Source of the DNA: Flavivirga spongiicola
GTDB lineage: Bacteria > Bacteroidota > Bacteroidia > Flavobacteriales > Flavobacteriaceae
Assembly (NCBI RefSeq): GCF_030540825.1
Contig: NZ_JAUOEO010000001.1
Span: forward strand, 2,329,001-2,393,000
DNA length: 64,000 nucleotides
Direction: 5' to 3'
Positions 63,001-64,000 of this stretch are shown piece by piece; positions within the stretch are counted from its first letter, which is position 1; every line of letters begins with the position of its first letter. The position numbers and the translations under genes are program-made. The notes below the pieces were generated by a model. It saw only the letters and a list, made by a program, of their open reading frames with translations, searched no databases and was not told the DNA's origin.

Positions 63001-64000
63001 CTTTGATTTTCATCTGTATAATAAGATCCATAGGCTTTTCCTTTTGGAGAACGCAAGCCAACGAAAGACTTGTAAGGGGCATATTGTTTGGTGAACGCAT
63101 CTAATGAGAAATCTCCGCCATTTTCGAAAGCTCGTACTAAAAACTGAACCTTTAGCATCCCTGGAGCATTCTTACCGACAGCCATTTTATTAGTGATTTG
63201 AGCGCGTCCTTCTTCATTTACTTTCCCTTCAAAAACATTAATTTCTTCTGTATTAAATTGGCGGGTAGGGTCGTTAAACGTATAATCTTTATAATTTTTA
63301 AAACCAGAATATGAGGTGCTAAATTTTGCTTTTATTTCGGCTTTTAAGTTTTTCCCCGGAGCACCATGAAGCCATTTTACATCCAGACTTCCGTTTAAAG
63401 GTTCTGTACTCGTAAGGATATCATTTTTAAAATCAACTTTAATTTTTAATCGGTTAGGTTTTACCGTTTCAATTTTTAAGCCTTTATGGAAAGTAGCGCC
63501 ACCAACAGAGATTTTAGCATTGTAGTTTCCTGTTTTATCTTCTGATGATGTTGGAACTGTGAATTTGAAAAAATTATCAATATGATTTGTACTAACTTCT
63601 TTAAAAACTAATTTTCCGTTGGGATCAGTAACTTCAAGCTTTACAGGATGCTGTTTGGGAAGGTTGTTAGCTGCATCATTTAGCATGAATGTTAAGTGTA
63701 ACGTGTCACCAGGTCTCCAAACACCACGTTCTCCATAAATATAACCTTTGAGTCCACGTTGTAATCGATTTCCAGAAACATCAAACTTACTTAGTGATAA
63801 AGAATTACCGTCATGAAGTTTTATATAACTCACGTTGTTTCCTTTAGAAACAATAGCAAATGAAGCATGTTTTTCGGCATCAATAAGCGCTAAACCTTCC
63901 TTGTCTGTCACTGTTTCTTCCAATTTTTGTTGTTGGAAGTTATAAAGTGTTACTGTTGCATTTGCTTCTGGATTGGTATTTAAAATATTAGTAACTGCAA
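60060..64000 (-). CDS. Bacterial alpha-2-macroglobulin (N-terminus beyond window edge)
   Basis: At least 1313 residues. The minus-strand frame is open through 64000 (a TTG at 63923 is not the start; codons before it read on as NTNPEANATVTLYNFQQQ), so the signal peptide and first domains lie outside. It is a periplasmic protease trap thought to guard peptidoglycan synthesis, usually next to PBP1C. Seen: macroglobulin domains (RGVWRPGDTLHLTFML), a bait-like region, ANVFINISLLQP, and the thioester GCVEQ in QYPHGCVEQTTSS, which covalently traps proteases. The thioester domain is followed by LNGGLSYW-type helices (RPNGGLSYWMGENDTDDWG) and a receptor-type end. The pbpC partner is 2.9 kb downstream, separated by the inserted genes. 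Confidence 0.92.
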   Translation of the reverse strand, partial: AVTNILNTNPEANATVTLYNFQQQKLEETVTDKEGLALIDAEKHASFAIVSKGNNVSYIKLHDGNSLSLSKFDVSGNRLQRGLKGYIYGERGVWRPGDTLHLTFMLNDAANNLPKQHPVKLEVTDPNGKLVFKEVSTNHIDNFFKFTVPTSSEDKTGNYNAKISVGGATFHKGLKIETVKPNRLKIKVDFKNDILTSTEPLNGSLDVKWLHGAPGKNLKAEIKAKFSTSYSGFKNYKDYTFNDPTRQFNTEEINVFEGKVNEEGRAQITNKMAVGKNAPGMLKVQFLVRAFENGGDFSLDAFTKQYAPYKSFVGLRSPKGKAYGSYYTDENQSFDLVVVDAKGKPVKRNNLEVKIYKIEWRWWWNSSYDNLSSYVSSSYHRPYLNSKINTDANGKATLNIKIPDNERGRYLIRITDPVSGHATGRTAYFYKNWWQNSSSSDKGAAKMLVFSADKEKYNVGETAKVTFQSGTEGRALVSIENGTEVLDYKWVKTKQGETTVDIPVTSEMAPNVFINISLLQPHAISANDLPIRLFGVIPMLVEDPKTKLEPELKMPETLRPEQEFEVTVSEKNRKAMTYTIAMVEEGLLDLTRFKTPNAWGSFYAREALGVKTWDVFDDVIGAYSGSIDQVFAIGGDGSAAGGKNKKANRFKPVVTYLGPFSLKAGDSKTHKIKMPNYIGSVRTMVVAGNNATEAYGSTDKSVQVKKPLMVLASLPRKLSPGEKVTLPVTVFAMEPKVKNVNISLKLSNGISIVGTKSKTLSFTKPDEQMTYFELDVSKAKGLNTVEVIASGNGEKSTYKVELDVFNPNPITSKPIDQVLEANASESIAFSTFGVYGTNSATLEFSTMPPMDFSRRLQYLIQYPHGCVEQTTSSIFPQLFLNDIFDLTHDKKQKIKNNIENGMKRLGHFQRPNGGLSYWMGENDTDDWGTSYAGHFMLEAEKKGFVLPLTFKNNWVKYQQQAARDWRPSYRSHNSDLAQAYRLYTLALAGEADLAAMNRLREFSDISNEAKWRLAAAYALAGQKEASTSISKSANINFKPVRYNYYTYGSVDRNRAMALETMVLTKNPKRRELSQYIAKDLSSNRWMSTQTTAYSLLAIAKMVDANGGKALNVNYTINGKTETINSKSAIAQRELNVTDGENTLSFTNNKDNIVYVRILNSGKLPLGQELAEQRGLSVSYSYKDLKGNKVNVSQLKQGQDFVATVKVSNLKNEAINDVALTQIFPSGWEIVNTRFTDFGDTTTSQARFTDIRDDRVNFYFDLREKGKQGTKTFNVMLNASYLGTYYLPGVQAEAMYDNEYLVRTKGKWVVVEK

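Noticed and set aside
60060..63923. Treating the TTG at 63923 as the alpha-2-macroglobulin start
   Set aside because: The frame continues open and protein-like to the window edge, and known homologues have a long region before this point.
1..64000. tRNA or rRNA genes
   Set aside because: No cloverleaf or rRNA-like conserved stretch was seen on either strand by eye; a tRNAscan-SE run would be decisive.

Overview
The window looks like the chromosome of a member of the Flavobacteriaceae (phylum Bacteroidetes). The evidence is AT-rich DNA with TAnnTTTG-type promoter boxes, a SusC/SusD glycan-uptake pair with a hybrid two-component regulator, a giant cell-surface protein with a type IX secretion (T9SS) type B sorting domain beside a PorP/SprF partner, an IPExxxVDY-family gene, and core genes all of flavobacterial type. 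No genus is assigned. I saw no tRNA, rRNA or CRISPR array.

Layout. 1-2676 is a left-truncated GH3/beta-lactamase-fold fusion on the minus strand. 3113-18263 is a polysaccharide-utilisation locus: hybrid sensor/AraC regulator, SusC, SusD, a GH130 mannoside phosphorylase/hydrolase, an MFS sugar transporter, a lipoprotein of unknown family and a GH13 alpha-glucosidase. The proposed flow is outer-membrane uptake by SusCD, periplasmic trimming by the two lipoproteins, import by MFS, then cytoplasmic GH130 action. 18289-27099 (minus) holds an alpha/beta hydrolase, an AddB-like nuclease, an OmpA-family protein and an AddA-like helicase-nuclease. A decayed glycine C-acetyltransferase (kbl) tail lies between the last two. 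27226-32361 (plus) holds superoxide dismutase, a small membrane protein, a homologue of the leptospiral surface protein LipL32 and a sensor kinase/LuxR-type regulator pair. 32362-33192 is a graveyard containing a decayed second copy of the small membrane-protein gene start. 33193-41833 is the 2567-residue adhesin with its PorP/SprF partner.

42377-51400 is housekeeping: purF, a PfkB kinase, rnhA and purN on the minus strand, then acpP-fabF-rnc, an IPExxxVDY gene and pyk on the plus strand. 51689-54825 holds dinB, a CYTH protein, a YciI-like lipoprotein and a membrane-anchored endonuclease/exonuclease/phosphatase protein. 54847-64000 (minus) holds pbpC and a bacterial alpha-2-macroglobulin, which are usually neighbours. 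Here they are split by a DUF559 gene and three other small genes, with three same-orientation copies of a composite repeat in the gaps.

The most interesting structure lies outside the genes. (i) Imperfect palindromic elements of about 141-161 bp occur at four places; one has become the start region of the unknown lipoprotein gene and one abuts the AddB-like start. (ii) The DUF559 composite repeat ends one reading frame with repeat-derived residues. (iii) A 44-nt identical sequence joined to terminator-like hairpins is present twice after the PorP gene. (iv) A C10 tract precedes the small membrane-protein gene, while its decayed copy has only C4. (v) Eight nearly identical 297-bp modules form part of the giant adhesin gene. 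(vi) A terminator-like hairpin lies inside the first codons of rnc.
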